From Muriicola soli (GTDB lineage: Bacteria; Bacteroidota; Bacteroidia; Flavobacteriales; Flavobacteriaceae), in assembly GCF_004139715.1 (NCBI RefSeq), contig NZ_CP035544.1:1488001-1552000 (forward strand): DNA of 64,000 nt, read 5' to 3'. A model generated the notes under the pieces. That model ran no database searches and was not told the origin of the DNA. It was given only the letters and a program-made list of their open reading frames with translations. The position numbers and the translations under genes were made by a program. This document shows, piece by piece, positions 7,875-17,716 of the stretch. How positions within the stretch are numbered: the first letter of the stretch is position 1; each line of letters begins with the position of its first letter.

Positions 7875-10526
7875 TCAAAACAATTTAGTTTGACTCTCAT
7901 CGTCCTTTGAGCCTTTTTTGCCTTTTGATTTTTGTTCAGGAGTTTTTTTCTGATCCGCCTCCACATTTTCTTCATCTACAACTTCGATATCCACGGCCTC
8001 GTGCTTCTCAGGTTCATCGTAAGGTAAAGGCTGTTTGGAATTAATTTCCAGGACTTTCTCTTTAGTTAGCTGGTTGCCCATAGCAGTGATGCCTTTGAGC
8101 CCGATAAACTCCTCTAAATTGATCTCTAAATTATCTTTGCGGTCCTGCCCTCTTTTCTTGGCAAAGACCACCTCGGCCACCGGCCGGTAGTCTGTAAATA
8201 CTTTTTCGAGATAAGATTTCGGATGTGCTGTAATAATGACCTCTTCTTTGTCCGGATTTTCGATCAGAAATCGTTTTACGTAGAACAATTCTTTCTCTCC
8301 TTCCCAATAAATGGCCGTTAGAGGCTTGTTAGGCACCCATTTCTCCAAAACAATCATGTCATCATCAAACCTCATGATCAGATCCGGTATTGCGGTCTTT
8401 ACGACCCCCTTTTGACTGATCATCAACAAGCGATCTTCACTGGTGAATTCACCTAACAACTCGCCCCTACCATCAACGTTGAGTCGCTGTATCGTATCGT
8501 CGAACCAAATTTTTCTGGGCTTGAGTGTAGAGAGGCCTTTTTCCTTGAGTTCTATCCTTTTAACTGAGTATTTGGTGACAATATTTCCTTTAGAACCCCT
8601 TCCCTTGATCAGCACGTCTGCAAAATCGAGCTCCCACTTCAGTTTTTTAATATTCCCCGCCTGCCGTAAAATTACAGTAACCACCTCTGCTTCCCCATTT
8701 GGATTAGCGGAGAAATAGAGGACATCAGACTGAGCTTTCCCGGAAGTAAGATCGTACATCTTATCTCTGGTTACGGCCGTTACGTTAAAACGCTTTACAT
8801 AGCTCGCACCTCCTCTGCCATCTTTGTAAATCATGTTATAAGTGGTTCGCTTATCTTTTTTCTTGAAGACAGCGACATGAATGATGTTCTTTTCAACAAA
8901 AGTCTTGCTGTCTACCTTAGTGATCATCATGTGGCCGCTTTTCGTAAAGACAATGATGTCATCGATATCACTGCAGTCGGTAACATATTCATCCCTTTTG
9001 AGTGAAGTCCCGATAAACCCTTCCTCCCGGTTTACGTAGAGCTTTGTATTTCTTATTACAACCTTGGTAGCTTCAATTTCGTCAAAGATGCGGATCTCCG
9101 ACTTGCGCTCCCGTTCTTTCCCGTATTTGCTTTTCAGCTCTTTAAAATAATCGATGGCATAATCCACCAGGTTGGCCAGATTATTCTTAATCTGGGCGAT
9201 CTTATCCTCAAGACTGTCAATTAATTGCTGGGCCTTATCTATATCAAACTTAGAGATCCTTTTAATCCTGATCTCAGTAAGCCTTACAATATCCTCTTGG
9301 GTTACCGCCCTTTTTAAATTGGCTGTATGGGGCTTAAGGCCTTTGTCGATCGCACTAATAACCCCTTCCCAGGTCTCCTCTTCCTCTATATCTCGGTAAA
9401 TGCGGTTTTCAATAAAGATGCGTTCCAGGGAGGCAAAATGCCACTGCTCTTCCAGTTCCCCCAATTGTATTTCCAGTTCTGCCTTAAGGAGCTCAACTGT
9501 ATGCTCGGTGGATCGCTCCAACATTTCCTGTACGCCAATAAACAAGGGCTTATTGTCTTCTATAATACAGCCCAAAGGAGATATGGAGCTCTCACAGGCT
9601 GTAAATGCGTAAAGGGCATCGATGGTTTTGTCAGGAGAAATCCCCCCGGGCAAGTGGATCAATATTTCAACGTCGGCTGCGGTGTTGTCTTCAATCTTTT
9701 TGATCTTGATCTTCCCTTTGTCATTGGCCTTAAGGATAGAATCAATTAAAGAGGAAGTATTGGTTCCATAAGGAATCTCATTGATTACCAAAGTATTCTT
9801 ATCCAACTGAGAAATCCTGGCCCTGATACGAATCTTACCGCCACGCATCCCATCGCTGTAATTGGTAACATCTATGATCCCGGCAGTGGGAAAATCAGGA
9901 TATAATTTAAATCGCTGTCCTTTCAAATGTTTTATGGAGGCGTCTATAAGTTCGTTGAAGTTGTGGGGTAATATCTTTGTCGATAGTCCAACTGCAATAC
10001 CTTCAGCTCCCTGAGCAAGAAGTAGGGGAAATTTTACGGGCAGATTTACCGGCTCCTTTTTTCTGCCGTCATAAGAAGCCTGCCACTCTGTAATCTTAGG
10101 ACTGAAAACTACGTCAAGGGCAAATTTGGAAAGACGCGCCTCGATATAACGAGATGCGGCAGCTCCGTCTCCGGTAAGAATGTTTCCCCAGTTGCCCTGG
10201 GTATCGATTAGCAGATCTTTTTGCCCAATTTGAACCATGGCATCAGCAATACTTGCATCCCCATGAGGGTGATACTGCATGGTATGGCCCACTACATTAG
10301 CTACTTTGTTGTAACGCCCGTCATCCAACTCTTTTAAGGCGTGCATGATCCTGCGTTGCACAGGCTTAAATCCGTCTTCGATTGCCGGGACTGCCCGTTC
10401 CAGAATTACATAAGAAGCGTAATCCAGAAACCAGTCCTTGTACATGCCTGTGACCCTGGTAAGCGCCTCCTGTTGTCCTTCCTGGCTCTCCTCTGTCCCT
10501 AATTGCCCATCTTCATGTTCCTCCAT
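7875..10526 (-). CDS. parC: DNA topoisomerase IV subunit A
   Basis: The DNA-cleaving subunit that decatenates daughter chromosomes. The 883-residue protein begins the breakage-reunion domain near residue 35 (DYASYVILERAVPAIEDG). The catalytic tyrosine is Y127 in AASRYIEARLSK. HTMQYHPHGDASIADAMV (81-98) is the conserved winged-helix region containing quinolone-determining positions. The C-terminal third is a beta-propeller-like DNA-wrapping domain with a low-complexity charged tail. It starts 31 bases after the stop of parE on the same strand, so the pair is an operon. The lack of a canonical GyrA box and the pairing with a 617-residue ParE favour ParC over GyrA. Confidence 0.95.
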   Translation of the reverse strand: MEEHEDGQLGTEESQEGQQEALTRVTGMYKDWFLDYASYVILERAVPAIEDGFKPVQRRIMHALKELDDGRYNKVANVVGHTMQYHPHGDASIADAMVQIGQKDLLIDTQGNWGNILTGDGAAASRYIEARLSKFALDVVFSPKITEWQASYDGRKKEPVNLPVKFPLLLAQGAEGIAVGLSTKILPHNFNELIDASIKHLKGQRFKLYPDFPTAGIIDVTNYSDGMRGGKIRIRARISQLDKNTLVINEIPYGTNTSSLIDSILKANDKGKIKIKKIEDNTAADVEILIHLPGGISPDKTIDALYAFTACESSISPLGCIIEDNKPLFIGVQEMLERSTEHTVELLKAELEIQLGELEEQWHFASLERIFIENRIYRDIEEEETWEGVISAIDKGLKPHTANLKRAVTQEDIVRLTEIRIKRISKFDIDKAQQLIDSLEDKIAQIKNNLANLVDYAIDYFKELKSKYGKERERKSEIRIFDEIEATKVVIRNTKLYVNREEGFIGTSLKRDEYVTDCSDIDDIIVFTKSGHMMITKVDSKTFVEKNIIHVAVFKKKDKRTTYNMIYKDGRGGASYVKRFNVTAVTRDKMYDLTSGKAQSDVLYFSANPNGEAEVVTVILRQAGNIKKLKWELDFADVLIKGRGSKGNIVTKYSVKRIELKEKGLSTLKPRKIWFDDTIQRLNVDGRGELLGEFTSEDRLLMISQKGVVKTAIPDLIMRFDDDMIVLEKWVPNKPLTAIYWEGEKELFYVKRFLIENPDKEEVIITAHPKSYLEKVFTDYRPVAEVVFAKKRGQDRKDNLEINLEEFIGLKGITAMGNQLTKEKVLEINSKQPLPYDEPEKHEAVDIEVVDEENVEADQKKTPEQKSKGKKGSKDDESQTKLF

Positions 10527-10557
10527 ATAGAAAGACTCCTATTTACTTGATAATTAA

Positions 10558-12411
10558 TTACTCTTGATCAATAAGATCAACTTCTACTTTAAGATTGTTT
10601 ATAATGAACTGTTGACGATTGGGTGTGTTTTTTCCCATATAAAACTGCAATAATTCCTCAATGGAAAGTGCCTTATCCAGCATTACAGGCTCCAGACGGA
10701 TATCATCGCCTATAAAATGTTTGAATTCATCAGGAGAAATTTCCCCAAGACCCTTGAAACGGGTAATCTCAGGTTTACCACTTAGCTTTTCGATAGCTGC
10801 TCTTTTCTCGTCCTGACTGTAGCAATAGATAGTCTCCTTTTTATTCCGAACCCTGAATAATGGCGTTTGCAAGATGTACAAATGGTTTTCTTTGATCAAT
10901 TCGGGAAAGAATTGCAGAAAGAAAGTAATCAGTAAAAGCCTGATGTGCATCCCGTCTACATCCGCATCCGTAGCGATGACTATATTGTTGTACCGAAGAT
11001 CCTCCATGGATTCTTCGATGTTCAGTGCAGCTTGAAGAAGATTAAATTCCTCATTCTCGTACACGATTTTTTTAGACATGCCGTAGGAGTTCAGAGGCTT
11101 ACCTCTGAGACTGAAAACCGCCTGGGTGTTAACGTCCCTGGATTTTGTAATAGAACCCGATGCAGAATCTCCCTCAGTGATAAACAGAGTGCTCTCGAGC
11201 CGCCTTTCACTTTTCATATCTGCCAAATGGATACGACAATCGCGTAATTTCTTATTGTGAAGACTGGCTTTCTTTGCCCTCTCCCTGGCGAGCTTGCGGA
11301 TTCCCGAAAGTTCTTTGCGTTCCTTTTCGGCCGTCATGATCTTGCGTTGGATCTTTTCTGCCGTCTCGGGATTCTTGTGAAGATAGTTGTCTAACTGCTT
11401 GCCAATAAAATCGTTGATATAGGTGCGGACTGTGGGTAGCTCACCACCCATATCAGTTGACCCGAGTTTGGTTTTGGTCTGACTCTCAAAAACAGGCTCC
11501 ATAACCTTAATCGAAATCGCTGAAATAATACTCTTTCTTATATCTGAAGCATCGTAATTCTTGCCGTAAAAGTCGCGTATCGTTTTTACCAGGGCCTCGC
11601 GAAAAGCCGACTGGTGTGTTCCGCCCTGAGTGGTATGCTGCCCGTTCACAAATGAATGGTATTCCTCACTGTACTGGGTCTTGCTATGTGTTATGGCCAC
11701 TTCAATGTCTTCTCCTTTCAAATGAATAATAGGATATAAGAGATCTTCAGGACTGTTGTTATCCTCCAATAGGTCTTTCAGTCCGTTCTCTGAGAAGAAT
11801 TTTTCTCCATTGAAGACGATAGTCAGGCCGGGATTGAGATATACGTAATTTCTGAGCATGCGTTCTACATACTCATTTCGGTATTTGTACTTTTTAAAGA
11901 TGTTCTCATCGGGGGTGAAAACCACCTTGGTCCCCCTTCTGCGCGAGGTTTCTTCCAGGAATTCCTCAGTGACAAGATTACCGTATTCAAAGTCGGCAGA
12001 TTTCGACTTCCCATCTCTGGTCGATTCGACCCTAAAAAAGGAAGAAAGGGCATTTACGGCCTTTGTTCCAACTCCGTTGAGTCCGACCGACTTCTTAAAC
12101 GCACGAGTGTCATACTTGCCGCCCGTATTCATTTTAGAAACCACATCAACCACTTTTCCCAGGGGTATCCCCCTTCCAAAATCACGAACGATGACACGGT
12201 CACCGGGAATAGAGATCTCTATGGTCTTACCGGCGCCCATCACAAATTCGTCAATGCAATTATCTATAACTTCTTTGAGGAGGATATAAATGCCGTCATC
12301 GGCCGAGGAGCCGTCGCCCAATTTCCCTATATACATCCCAGGGCGCAAACGTATGTGCTCCTTCCAGTCGAGAGACCTGATATTCTCTTCAGTATATTGG
12401 GTTTGTGCCAT
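10558..12411 (-). CDS. parE: DNA topoisomerase IV subunit B
   Basis: ATPase subunit of topoisomerase IV, 617 residues. GHKL ATP-binding motifs are EVIDNCIDE (47-55), GRGIP (79-83) and [14 protein letters not shown] (110-123). The TOPRIM domain shows TEGDSASGS (412-420) and, about 75 residues on, [10 protein letters not shown], both metal-binding. The C-terminus has the [10 protein letters not shown]-like motif [15 protein letters not shown]. Length is typical of ParE and shorter than GyrB. It is the first gene of the parE-parC operon. Confidence 0.96.
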   Translation of the reverse strand: MAQTQYTEENIRSLDWKEHIRLRPGMYIGKLGDGSSADDGIYILLKEVIDNCIDEFVMGAGKTIEISIPGDRVIVRDFGRGIPLGKVVDVVSKMNTGGKYDTRAFKKSVGLNGVGTKAVNALSSFFRVESTRDGKSKSADFEYGNLVTEEFLEETSRRRGTKVVFTPDENIFKKYKYRNEYVERMLRNYVYLNPGLTIVFNGEKFFSENGLKDLLEDNNSPEDLLYPIIHLKGEDIEVAITHSKTQYSEEYHSFVNGQHTTQGGTHQSAFREALVKTIRDFYGKNYDASDIRKSIISAISIKVMEPVFESQTKTKLGSTDMGGELPTVRTYINDFIGKQLDNYLHKNPETAEKIQRKIMTAEKERKELSGIRKLARERAKKASLHNKKLRDCRIHLADMKSERRLESTLFITEGDSASGSITKSRDVNTQAVFSLRGKPLNSYGMSKKIVYENEEFNLLQAALNIEESMEDLRYNNIVIATDADVDGMHIRLLLITFFLQFFPELIKENHLYILQTPLFRVRNKKETIYCYSQDEKRAAIEKLSGKPEITRFKGLGEISPDEFKHFIGDDIRLEPVMLDKALSIEELLQFYMGKNTPNRQQFIINNLKVEVDLIDQE

Positions 12412-12555
12412 TTATTTGGGGTATTCCTTGCTAATATAAAATTTCGGGGCAGAAATCAAAATGCACCAAAAAGAAAGTAATTAACAATACCGGAGGCATA
12501 TTTGTTAATAGCCCCACACTTACTGCATGCCAGCTAGCGGGCTGGAATAACTATT

Positions 12556-13650
12556 CTAGACATTAAATCGAAAATGCATCACATCTCCGTCCTTAACCAC
12601 ATATTCTTTTCCTTCCACCCGCATTTTTCCGGCTTCCTTCACCTTGATTTCACTCCCAAAGGTAACATAATCGTTATAGGAAATTACCTCAGCCCTGATA
12701 AATCCTTTTTCAAAATCGGTGTGGATTACTCCGGCAGCCTGAGGTGCAGTGGCACCTACAGGTATAGTCCAGGCCCTTACCTCTTTCTCCCCGGCGGTGA
12801 AATAGGTGTGGAGATTCAGAAGCGTATATGCCGCCCTGATAAGCTTTGAGGACCCGGGCTCATCGAGGCCTAAGTCTTCTAAAAACAGTTGGCGTTCTTC
12901 ATAGGTTTCCAACTCTGAAATATCAGCTTCAGTACCTACCGCCAAAACAAGGATCTCAGCATTTTCAGCGGCTGTGGCCTTTTTTACCTGCTCAACATAG
13001 GCATTGCCTGAAACGGCTGCCGACTCGTCTACATTACACACATAAAGCACGGGCTTGTCTGTGATCAATTGCAGGGGGGAAATAAACTCTTTTTTATCTT
13101 CTTTACCAATTTCTATTGCCCTCACAGATATACCGGCTTCCAGATTTTCCTTGACCTTTAATAGAACAGCTTCTTCTTTGATGGCTTCTTTGTTTCCTGT
13201 TTTTGCTGCCCGTTTTACCTTGTCTAATTTCTTTTCCACGCTTTCCAGGTCTTTTAGCTGTAGTTCCATATCTATAGTTTCCTTATCGCGTATGGGGTCT
13301 ACAGAGCCGTCCACATGTACTACATTGTCATCGTCAAAGCACCGAAGCACGTGCAGAATTGCATCAGTTTCCCGAATATTGCCCAGAAATTGATTTCCCA
13401 ATCCTTCACCCTTACTGGCTCCTTTAACGAGTCCGGCTATATCCACAATGTCAACAGTAGCAGGAATTACTCTTTCGGGATTGACCAATTCTTCGAGCTT
13501 TTCCAGGCGTTGATCGGGTACGTTTACGACTCCTATGTTAGGCTCGATGGTACAAAATGGAAAATTGGCGCTCTGGGCTTTCGCATTGGACAAACAATTA
13601 AATAAGGTCGATTTACCTACATTGGGTAGTCCTACTATACCTGCTTTCAT
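12556..13650 (-). CDS. ychF: Ribosome-binding, redox-regulated ATPase YchF/OLA1
   Basis: A universally conserved Obg-related P-loop protein that prefers ATP and binds ribosomes. The 364 residues match the family length exactly. Motifs are GLPNVGKSTLFN (7-18, Walker A), DIVDIAGLVKGASKGEGLGNQFL (switch II/G3 region) and a C-terminal TGS domain ending VKDGDVMHFRFNV. It is single in the locus with its own TANNTTTG promoter. It is convergent with nothing and divergent from the agmatinase gene. Confidence 0.96.
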   Translation of the reverse strand: MKAGIVGLPNVGKSTLFNCLSNAKAQSANFPFCTIEPNIGVVNVPDQRLEKLEELVNPERVIPATVDIVDIAGLVKGASKGEGLGNQFLGNIRETDAILHVLRCFDDDNVVHVDGSVDPIRDKETIDMELQLKDLESVEKKLDKVKRAAKTGNKEAIKEEAVLLKVKENLEAGISVRAIEIGKEDKKEFISPLQLITDKPVLYVCNVDESAAVSGNAYVEQVKKATAAENAEILVLAVGTEADISELETYEERQLFLEDLGLDEPGSSKLIRAAYTLLNLHTYFTAGEKEVRAWTIPVGATAPQAAGVIHTDFEKGFIRAEVISYNDYVTFGSEIKVKEAGKMRVEGKEYVVKDGDVMHFRFNV

Positions 13651-13675
13651 GCTATTGTATCTGTTTTACGGGCTG

Positions 13676-13683
13676 CAAATATA
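13676..13683 (-). promoter_or_regulatory. TANNTTTG -7 element for ychF
   Basis: TATATTTG on the minus strand, 25 bases before the ychF ATG. Confidence 0.5.
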
Positions 13684-13729
13684 CTTTTTACTAGTATATT
13701 TAGAACACTAAAAGTCTACGGAAATAAAG

Positions 13730-14521
13730 ATGTCAAACACAATACGCCTCCAGGGGTTTTTATTCGACGAAAAATCGTCCTTTCTAAGAGGGGCTGCTAA
13801 GGCACCACCGGAAATTAGGGCAGCTTATCACAGTTCATCGGCAAATTATTTTTCAGAAAACGGCAAAGAAGTACAGCCCGGGATTTTTGAGGACAAGGGC
13901 GATTATAAAATTGATGAATACTTTGATATAGAAAGTATTACTGCTGCCAATATCAATGATAACCAAAGGGTAATAAGTCTGGGAGGGGATCATTCCATCA
14001 GTTATCCTGTGATTAAAGCTGTTCATCAACAATTCGGGCCGATGGAGATCCTGCATATAGACGCCCATGGCGATCTGTACGATAATTTTGATGGAGACCC
14101 CTACTCCCATGCATGCCCTTTTGCAAGAGTGATGGAAGACAAACTGGCCAGCAGGCTGGTACAAATTGGTGTTCGGACTTTAAATACGCATCAGCGGGAG
14201 CAGGCAGAGAAATTTGGTGTGCAGATCATCGAAATGAAGGACTTTAAAGTGGACGCCATACCTGCATTTACCAAGCCTCTATATCTCTCTGTGGATATTG
14301 ATGCGCTTGATCCGGGCTGCGCCCCGGGTGTTTCACACCAGGAACCGGGAGGTTTAACCACCCGGGAATTACTTCATATCATTCAATCTATAAAAGGGCC
14401 AATTATTGCGGCTGATATCGTTGAATACAATCCCGATCGGGATCAGAATAAAATGACCGCCATGGTTTGTGCAAAGATTTTTAGGGAAATACTTTCAAAA
14501 ATGACAACGGATCTCCCATAA
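13730..14521 (+). CDS. speB: Agmatinase-like ureohydrolase
   Basis: Arginase/agmatinase superfamily hydrolase of 263 residues. All binuclear manganese ligands are present: H88 (GGDHSISYP), D111, H113 and D115 (DAHGDLYD), and D189 and D191 (SVDIDALDPG). The substrate loop GVSHQEPGGLT follows. The protein is some 30-40 residues shorter than typical agmatinases. Agmatine hydrolysis to putrescine plus urea is the likely reaction, but proclavaminate- or formimidoglutamate-type activity cannot be excluded by motif. It is divergent from ychF, with no polyamine genes adjacent. Confidence 0.88.
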   Translation: MSNTIRLQGFLFDEKSSFLRGAAKAPPEIRAAYHSSSANYFSENGKEVQPGIFEDKGDYKIDEYFDIESITAANINDNQRVISLGGDHSISYPVIKAVHQQFGPMEILHIDAHGDLYDNFDGDPYSHACPFARVMEDKLASRLVQIGVRTLNTHQREQAEKFGVQIIEMKDFKVDAIPAFTKPLYLSVDIDALDPGCAPGVSHQEPGGLTTRELLHIIQSIKGPIIAADIVEYNPDRDQNKMTAMVCAKIFREILSKMTTDLP

Positions 14522-14536
14522 TGGAATAAATCAAAG

Positions 14537-14544
14537 TATTTTTG
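14537..14544 (+). promoter_or_regulatory. TANNTTTG -7 element upstream of the secreted regulatory-domain protein
   Basis: TATTTTTG, exact consensus, 93 bases before the TTG start. The leader would be unusually long for this window. Confidence 0.3.
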
Positions 14545-14637
14545 GATCTTCATTAAAAATTAATCCTGAGGTATCATTTTCGCTTTGCCAGTAACAATTT
14601 TATCTGCAGGTCGTCTTATCAATCAAATCAGCATCTT

Positions 14638-16116
14638 TTGAATCCATTACGTTTCCTCCCCTTTTTTATATTTCTTTTTTTATGTCTCTCAGCCAGTGCC
14701 CAGAGTTTGAGGGGTACCATTTTGGACAAAGACACCGGTGAAGCTATTCCCTATGCCACGGTACAAATTGGATTGGGCAAAGGAACCATTGCAAATGAAG
14801 AAGGTGTTTTTGGACTAAACCTCAATTATACAGCGACAGACAGCCTGCTTATCTCATCCATGGGGTACAAACAAAAGAGAATTTTGGCAAGTTCCTTAAC
14901 TGATGGTGTGATCATCTACATGGTACCCTCAACCATTGAACTCAGCGAAGTGCTGCTGAGAAACCGAATGCCAACGGCTGAGGAGATCATCAGGGAAGTG
15001 CGGGCTGCATTGCCCACAAACTATGCAGCCGAGGAGCAAAAGTATCAGATGTTCTACCGTGCAACGAATTACATGAATTTCAACGACCTGGAAGTTGAAA
15101 TTAAAAAAGCAACAGCAATACCCAAATCGCAGGTAGCCAAGGCGAGTAAACAACTCGATTCACTGGCGAAGGCCATCATGGCCAGCCGATTGATCGAATT
15201 TCAGGATTACAGCGGCTCCATTCTTTTAAAGGACAAAGACTCCAGCAAAATTGTCATCGACAGGGCTACCAAATTAATTGACAGCAGAAAGGATTTCTCC
15301 CTGGACAACGTCCAGGAAAAAGCTCAGAATATCATCCTTCAGTATTTAGATACTACCCTGACATATAAGTTAAAAACAGGGCTATTTAAAATTGAAGACT
15401 CGCTTAATTTTGATCAGGACGACTTTGATAATGACAAAAAACTGGTTTTTGGCAACAAGGAAGTGAAGTCATCGCTGCTGAGAACACTCAAAACATCTCA
15501 GTGGTTTGAATTCTCTTTTCTGGACAAAATATTGAATACCGATTCTTATCGATTTTCTCTTGACGGGGCTTCGTATTTCCAGGACAATCCCATCTATGTG
15601 GTCTCCTTTCGTCCCCGCAGGTCGAAATCAAAGTTTAGCGGAAAATTGTACATCTCTTCCTATGATTTTGCCGTCTTAAAGGCTGATTATGCCTTTAGCG
15701 AAGGTAAAGAAGGAAAAAAATTCAACATGAAGCTTCTGTTAGGGGTTAAGTTTGTGGAAAATAAAAATGAGGGCACCATTTTGTACAAACAGAACCCTGG
15801 TGGTACATACCATCCCTATTACATCAAGAGGGATTTTGGAAATTATGTTTATCTGAGCAGGCCGCTAAAATTTATAGAAAACAGCGAAGAACGCGAAAAA
15901 GTTATTTTCGATTTTACTTTTGAAGGAGAGGGCCGGGAAAAAAAGGAATTGCTGATCCTTTCGAGCGGCCCCCTGGATATGATGGAATTTACAAAGCTCG
16001 AAGAACCTAAGACAATACCCTATACACTCCTGGAACAGTATGAAGCGTCTGTGTGGGAGAACAGCCAGATCATTGAACCTCTGGAGGAAATGAAGAATTT
16101 TAAAGTAAGTAATTAG
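14638..16116 (+). CDS. Secreted protein with carboxypeptidase-regulatory-like (CarbopepD_reg) domain
   Basis: A 492-residue exported protein. A signal peptide (FLPFFIFLFLCLSASAQ) is followed at once by the CarboxypepD_reg-like beta-sandwich (LRGTILDKDTGEAIPYATVQ, then GTIANEEGVFGL). This module usually begins TonB-linked or cell-surface proteins in Bacteroidota. The remaining roughly 380 residues are a conserved but uncharacterised region with many aromatic/basic residues (FRPRRSKSKFSGKLY). There is no TonB receptor barrel. The start is a TTG at 14638; no better ATG keeps the signal peptide. It faces the ferredoxin gene. Role unknown. Confidence 0.8.
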   Translation: MNPLRFLPFFIFLFLCLSASAQSLRGTILDKDTGEAIPYATVQIGLGKGTIANEEGVFGLNLNYTATDSLLISSMGYKQKRILASSLTDGVIIYMVPSTIELSEVLLRNRMPTAEEIIREVRAALPTNYAAEEQKYQMFYRATNYMNFNDLEVEIKKATAIPKSQVAKASKQLDSLAKAIMASRLIEFQDYSGSILLKDKDSSKIVIDRATKLIDSRKDFSLDNVQEKAQNIILQYLDTTLTYKLKTGLFKIEDSLNFDQDDFDNDKKLVFGNKEVKSSLLRTLKTSQWFEFSFLDKILNTDSYRFSLDGASYFQDNPIYVVSFRPRRSKSKFSGKLYISSYDFAVLKADYAFSEGKEGKKFNMKLLLGVKFVENKNEGTILYKQNPGGTYHPYYIKRDFGNYVYLSRPLKFIENSEEREKVIFDFTFEGEGREKKELLILSSGPLDMMEFTKLEEPKTIPYTLLEQYEASVWENSQIIEPLEEMKNFKVSN

Positions 16117-16121
16117 AAGGT

Positions 16122-16475
16122 CTAACCGTCAGGATGCATAAAGCTCTGCTTGGAAAGCAGTGTTTCCTCGCTCTCTACGTGGTCTTCATCCGGAACACAA
16201 CAATCAACAGGACAAACAGCTGCACATTGCGGTTCTTCGTGAAAGCCCATACATTCTGTACATTTATCGGGAGCGATATAATATATCTCATCGCTCACAG
16301 GCTCCTGTACTTCATCGGCATTGACCTTTTTTCCGTCAGGCAGGACAACATCCCCTGTCAATGAAGTTCCGTCACTATAGCGCCATTCTTCCGCTCCTTC
16401 GTAAATAGCTGTATTAGGGCACTCTGGTTCACAGGCACCGCAATTGATACACTCGTCGGTAATAATAATGGCCAT
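16122..16475 (-). CDS. 2[4Fe-4S] ferredoxin
   Basis: A 117-residue small electron carrier. The first cluster motif is C9-x2-C12-x2-C15-x3-C19-P. The second is C72-x2-C75-x8-C84-x3-C88-P, with an 8-residue spacing typical of the YfhL/Allochromatium-type ferredoxins. An insert of about 50 residues separates the clusters. A further C92-C93 pair could provide an alternative ligand. It is divergent from the acyl-CoA reductase gene, an arrangement I recall as common in flavobacteria. Confidence 0.92.
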   Translation of the reverse strand: MAIIITDECINCGACEPECPNTAIYEGAEEWRYSDGTSLTGDVVLPDGKKVNADEVQEPVSDEIYYIAPDKCTECMGFHEEPQCAAVCPVDCCVPDEDHVESEETLLSKQSFMHPDG

Positions 16476-16551
16476 ATTTCTCTTTTTCTTTTAGCAATTT
16501 ACAGGACCTACGCCTGATAAAAACTTAGGTACAACTTCCCTCTCAGTTTTA

Positions 16552-16559
16552 TACTTTTG
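16552..16559 (+). promoter_or_regulatory. TANNTTTG -7 element for acyl-CoA reductase
   Basis: TACTTTTG, exact consensus, 38 bases before the preferred ATG at 16598 and 14 bases before an alternative TTG at 16574. Confidence 0.45.
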
Positions 16560-16597
16560 CGGCAAAGGTACACTTGAAACCTATTTTGTACAAATAT

Positions 16598-17638
16598 ATG
16601 GCGACACTGGAAGAAAGATTTAAAGCATTTGTTAAACTTGGTGAATTTCTCAGGAATTTCAGGCCGGCTGAAAATACAGGGAACGAAGCATACGAGGAGT
16701 TAAAGCAAGTGCTCCGGCAAGCAAGACTAAAAAATGGCTGGTTTAGCGAGGATAATTTGCATCATGCAATTGCCGCCTGGGGAGATTTACTCACTCCGGA
16801 AAATCTCAATACCTGGATTTCTTCATACCCGGTGCAAGATGAGGCTTCAGGGGAGATTGCTATTATCATGGCAGGGAATATTCCGCTGGTAGGCTTTCAC
16901 GATCTGCTTTCCGTTTTGATTACAGGACATACGGCAAAGGTGAAATTGTCGTCAAATGACAAGGACCTCCTTCCCTTCTTAATGCGAAAACTCACAGAGT
17001 TTGAACCTCGATTGGAGGGTCAGGTACAGTTTGTGGAAGGCATCCTAAAAGACTTTGACGCCGTAATTGCCACTGGCAGCGACAATACCTCCCGTTATTT
17101 CGAATACTACTTCGGACATAAACCCCATATTATCCGAAAGAATCGCAATAGTGTTGCCGTCCTACAGGGGAATGAAACTCAGCAGACCCTTAGCGCCCTG
17201 GGAGAAGATATCTTCCATTACTTTGGGCTGGGATGCAGGAGTGTTAGCAAATTATTTGTTCCTGAATCTTACGATTTTAAGAAATTCTTTCAGGCCATCG
17301 AACCCTATAAAAAGCTGATAGACCATCATAAATACCACAATAATTACGATTACAACAAGGCGGTTTATCTGATGAGTGAATTCCCCTTCCTGGATAATGG
17401 ATTCCTTTTACTAAAACCCGATGAAAACTACGCCTCCCCCATTGGAACCCTGTTTTACGAAACCTATGACTCCAAAACTCAAATAAAGGACAAACTCACT
17501 GCAGATCAGAATAAGATTCAATGTGTGGTTGCGGAGGGCATCAGTCCCGTAGAAGTAGCGTTTGGCCAGACTCAAAAACCTTCGCTGACAGACTATGCAG
17601 ATGGGGTGGATACTGTTGAATTCCTGTTAAAAACATGA
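16598..17638 (+). CDS. LuxC-like acyl-CoA reductase
   Basis: NAD(P)H-dependent reduction of an acyl-CoA or acyl thioester to aldehyde is the expected reaction. The 346-residue protein belongs to the LuxC/aldehyde-dehydrogenase-fold group. It has IIMAGNIPLVGFHD (nucleotide-binding start), VIATGSDNTSRYFEYYF and the catalytic cysteine (C213 in the 346-residue form) in GLGCRSVSKLFVP. I chose ATG 16598 (MATLEERFKAF); a TTG eight codons earlier is possible. No LuxE-type synthetase is adjacent. serC follows after 78 bases on the same strand. The natural acyl substrate is unknown. Confidence 0.88.
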   Translation: MATLEERFKAFVKLGEFLRNFRPAENTGNEAYEELKQVLRQARLKNGWFSEDNLHHAIAAWGDLLTPENLNTWISSYPVQDEASGEIAIIMAGNIPLVGFHDLLSVLITGHTAKVKLSSNDKDLLPFLMRKLTEFEPRLEGQVQFVEGILKDFDAVIATGSDNTSRYFEYYFGHKPHIIRKNRNSVAVLQGNETQQTLSALGEDIFHYFGLGCRSVSKLFVPESYDFKKFFQAIEPYKKLIDHHKYHNNYDYNKAVYLMSEFPFLDNGFLLLKPDENYASPIGTLFYETYDSKTQIKDKLTADQNKIQCVVAEGISPVEVAFGQTQKPSLTDYADGVDTVEFLLKT

Positions 17639-17716
17639 TGTAATTAATCGGGATTTACGCCTCCTATCTCGTCTTAATTTTCGACCTTTACAGCTGCAAA
17701 AAATGCACCGTATCTT

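Noticed and set aside
9327-9749. 140-residue plus-strand ORF inside parC
   Set aside because: Antisense shadow of a conserved gene; composition is the complement of the parC coding pattern.
11858-12289. 143-residue plus-strand ORF inside parE
   Set aside because: Ser/Thr-rich reading antisense to conserved GHKL motifs; shadow.
12531-12547. Short CCAGC/GCTGG dyad downstream of ychF as a terminator
   Set aside because: Stem of only five pairs with no following U-run on the relevant strand.
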